From positions 1 through 49,269 of the forward strand of contig JAJDNV010000098.1 in assembly GCA_022340545.1 (NCBI GenBank): DNA of 49,269 nucleotides. Direction: 5' to 3'. Below the pieces are notes generated by a model. The model searched no databases. It worked only from the letters and a program-made list of their open reading frames with translations, and was not told the DNA's origin. Each line of letters opens with the position of its first letter. Position 1 is the first letter of the stretch. This DNA comes from Acidobacteriota bacterium (GTDB lineage: Bacteria > Acidobacteriota > Vicinamibacteria > Fen-336). Positions 47,595-49,269 of this stretch are shown here, piece after piece. The translations under genes were made by a program, and so were the position numbers.

Positions 47595-49268
47595 ATGATC
47601 GGCCGAAAGCTGGGACAGTACAAGGTTCTCGAGGAGCTGGGCCGTGGGGGAATGGGTGTTGTGTACCGCGCCCTCGACACCAGCCTCGGCCGGGAGATCG
47701 CGTTGAAGGTCCTGCGGCCGGTCCCCGGCACCGACCGGGAGGCGGAGGGACGGCTGCGCCGGGAAGCACGCGCCGCCGCGTCCCTGAGCCATCCCGCGAT
47801 CTCGGTGGTGTACGAGATCGACGAGGCCGATGGCGCCACCTTCATCGCGATGGAGCTGGTCCAGGGTCGACCGCTGGCTGCTCTCCTGGAGGAGGCACCC
47901 CTCGAGCCGGTGCGGGCGCTGGATCTCGCGCTGGAGGTGGCGGAGGGTCTCGTCGAAGCCCATGCACGGGGGATCGTCCACCGGGACCTCAAGCCCAGGA
48001 ACGTCATGTTCACCGAGTCGGGTCACGCCAAGATCATCGACTTCGGTCTCGCCAAGCTCGTCCATCCGCGTCCACCCGTGGACAGCGGGAGCGACACTCC
48101 GGCCTGGGGAGACACCGACCCGGGACGCATCGTGGGCTCGGCCGCCTACATGTCGCCCGAGCAGGTGCGGGGGGCGGAGGTGGACGGACGCAGCGACCTC
48201 TTTGCGTTTGGTGCGCTGCTGTACGAGATGCTCCGGGGCGAGCCGGCGTTTCGTCGAGAGACGGGGGTCGAGACGCTTCATGCCGTTCTCAAGGAGCCCG
48301 CGCCGCGCCTCGGCGGGACGGGCCTCGGCGCCGCCGCGCCCGTGCTCCAGCGCATCCTCGACCTCTGCCTCGCCAAGTCGCCGGAGGATCGGTACGCCTC
48401 GGCCCCCGCTCTGCTGGCCGACCTCCGCGAGGCCCGGCGGCGCCTCGATGCGGGGGCAGCGCCAGCTGAGCCGCTGGGCGCGCCGGTCGCCTCCGCCACA
48501 TCGCCGCCGCCGCCCCCCGCCGCCTCGACCGGCCCGCTCCGAGTCGCCATCGTCGATGACGAGGAGCCGGCCCGAACCGTGCTCAGGGAGTACCTCGGCC
48601 GCGAGAAGGAGGTGGAGGTCGTGGCCGAGTGCCGCAACGGCTTCGAGGCGGTGAAGGCAGTCAACGAGCTCGCTCCCGATCTCCTCTTCCTCGACATCCA
48701 GATGCCGAAGCTCAACGGCTTCGAGGTCCTGGAGCTGCTCGGGCGGGACGTGCCGGCGGTCTTCGTCACCGCCTTCGACGAGCACGCCATCCGGGCCTTC
48801 GAGGTCCACGCCGTCGACTACCTCCTCAAGCCCATCGCCCCCGAGCGCATCGCAATTGCCCTCGAGCGTGCCCGCGAGCGCATCCGGAAGCAGGACCCGA
48901 TGCCGGTGGCGGAGCTGGCCGAGGCCGGCCGCGTCGGCGGGGGCCCGCTCGAGCGGGTGCTGGTGCGGCAGGGGCCTCGGGTCCACGTGATCGCGGCCGA
49001 GAAGCTCGACTGGGTGCAGGCCCAGGACGACTACGTGAGCCTCAACTCCGGGGGCAAGGCCCATCTCAAGCAGCAGACGCTGACCGATCTCGAGCGGAAG
49101 CTCGACCCTGCCCGCTTTGTGCGGATCCACCGCTCGTACCTCCTCAACCTCGATCGCCTCGCCCGTATCGACACCGAGGGCGGGGAGCCGAAGGCGGTCG
49201 TCCTCAACGACGGAACGCGGCTCCCCCTTTCCCGCTCGGGCTACCAGCGCATCAAGAAGCGTCTGTGA
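47595..49268 (+). CDS. Ser/Thr protein kinase-REC-LytTR fusion regulator
   Basis: 557 residues. Hanks-type kinase (about 8-285): GRGGMGVVY loop, K38, HRDLKP (D131), DFG (D149) and SPEQVRG. A Pro-rich linker (about 285-313) leads to a receiver domain (about 315-430) with D367 in LFLDIQMPKLNG and K412, and a LytTR DNA-binding domain (about 452-557) with WVQAQDDYVSL and FVRIHRSYLLNL. All catalytic residues are present and there is no membrane segment. It divergently faces the LiaF-like/LytS-kinase pair. An in-frame GTG three codons earlier is an alternative start. Complete at the window edge. Confidence 0.93.
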   Translation: MIGRKLGQYKVLEELGRGGMGVVYRALDTSLGREIALKVLRPVPGTDREAEGRLRREARAAASLSHPAISVVYEIDEADGATFIAMELVQGRPLAALLEEAPLEPVRALDLALEVAEGLVEAHARGIVHRDLKPRNVMFTESGHAKIIDFGLAKLVHPRPPVDSGSDTPAWGDTDPGRIVGSAAYMSPEQVRGAEVDGRSDLFAFGALLYEMLRGEPAFRRETGVETLHAVLKEPAPRLGGTGLGAAAPVLQRILDLCLAKSPEDRYASAPALLADLREARRRLDAGAAPAEPLGAPVASATSPPPPPAASTGPLRVAIVDDEEPARTVLREYLGREKEVEVVAECRNGFEAVKAVNELAPDLLFLDIQMPKLNGFEVLELLGRDVPAVFVTAFDEHAIRAFEVHAVDYLLKPIAPERIAIALERARERIRKQDPMPVAELAEAGRVGGGPLERVLVRQGPRVHVIAAEKLDWVQAQDDYVSLNSGGKAHLKQQTLTDLERKLDPARFVRIHRSYLLNLDRLARIDTEGGEPKAVVLNDGTRLPLSRSGYQRIKKRL

Positions 49269-49269
49269 T

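Noticed and set aside
46770-49130. 786-codon open frame antisense to the kinase-REC-LytTR gene
   Set aside because: The + strand protein has intact motifs in three domains; the opposite frame has none.

Overview
The window is about 49 kb of very GC-rich, densely coded bacterial chromosome. Genes commonly overlap by 4 bp (ATGA/GTGA), GC dominates third codon positions, and no phage, transposase, CRISPR, rRNA or tRNA is visible. An alternative complex III plus A2-type caa3 oxidase operon, fused aroDE, hisIE and trpGD genes, paired DUF507 genes and a Hanks-type kinase fit Acidobacteriota or a neighbouring deep lineage. That assignment is an inference; no marker in the window fixes the taxon.

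Layout. (1) 1-1362: two tandem DUF507 genes (-) diverging from upp (+). (2) 1608-13899: a 12-gene respiratory operon (actABCDEF, a small membrane protein, sco, coxBACD), which should carry electrons from quinol through cytochromes c to O2. (3) 13996-19127: an FHA-EAL protein (-), a GH113-like secreted glycosidase (+), a 111-bp tandem repeat, osmC and adk (-), then a small ORF, a 29-residue membrane microprotein and a DUF302 gene (+). (4) 19399-37775: an 18-kb amino-acid biosynthesis supercluster, all on +: aroDE, a MoeB/ThiF-like gene, hisZGDCB, hisHAF-IE, trpE-GD-C-F-B-A, aroQ and a DAHP synthase. (5) 37923-39981: an OmpR-type response regulator and its histidine kinase. (6) 40052-44977: mgtE and a cdaA-cdaR (YbbR) fusion (-) diverging from kup (+), an apparent c-di-AMP/Mg2+/K+ locus. 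(7) 45138-49268: a DUF6694-like lipoprotein, a LytS-type kinase and a LiaF-like protein (-) diverging from a Ser/Thr kinase-REC-LytTR fusion (+).

The main find is upstream of the supercluster. A near-consensus promoter (TTGACA-N17-TAAAGT) is followed by a 30-codon ORF ending in F-H-Y-H-W-H-P and stop, then a strong hairpin, then aroDE. The leader interleaves His with all three aromatic amino acids, exactly the end products of the downstream shikimate, His and Trp genes, so it looks like a ribosome-mediated attenuator sensing four amino acids at once. Other items worth attention are the CdaA-YbbR fusion beside ion transporters, the Ser/Thr kinase-REC-LytTR fusion with a 12-bp palindrome in its divergent promoter region, the 29-residue microprotein, and three families of intergenic repeats (three copies of an ~80-bp element, two copies of a ~41-bp element, and one 111-bp tandem duplication).
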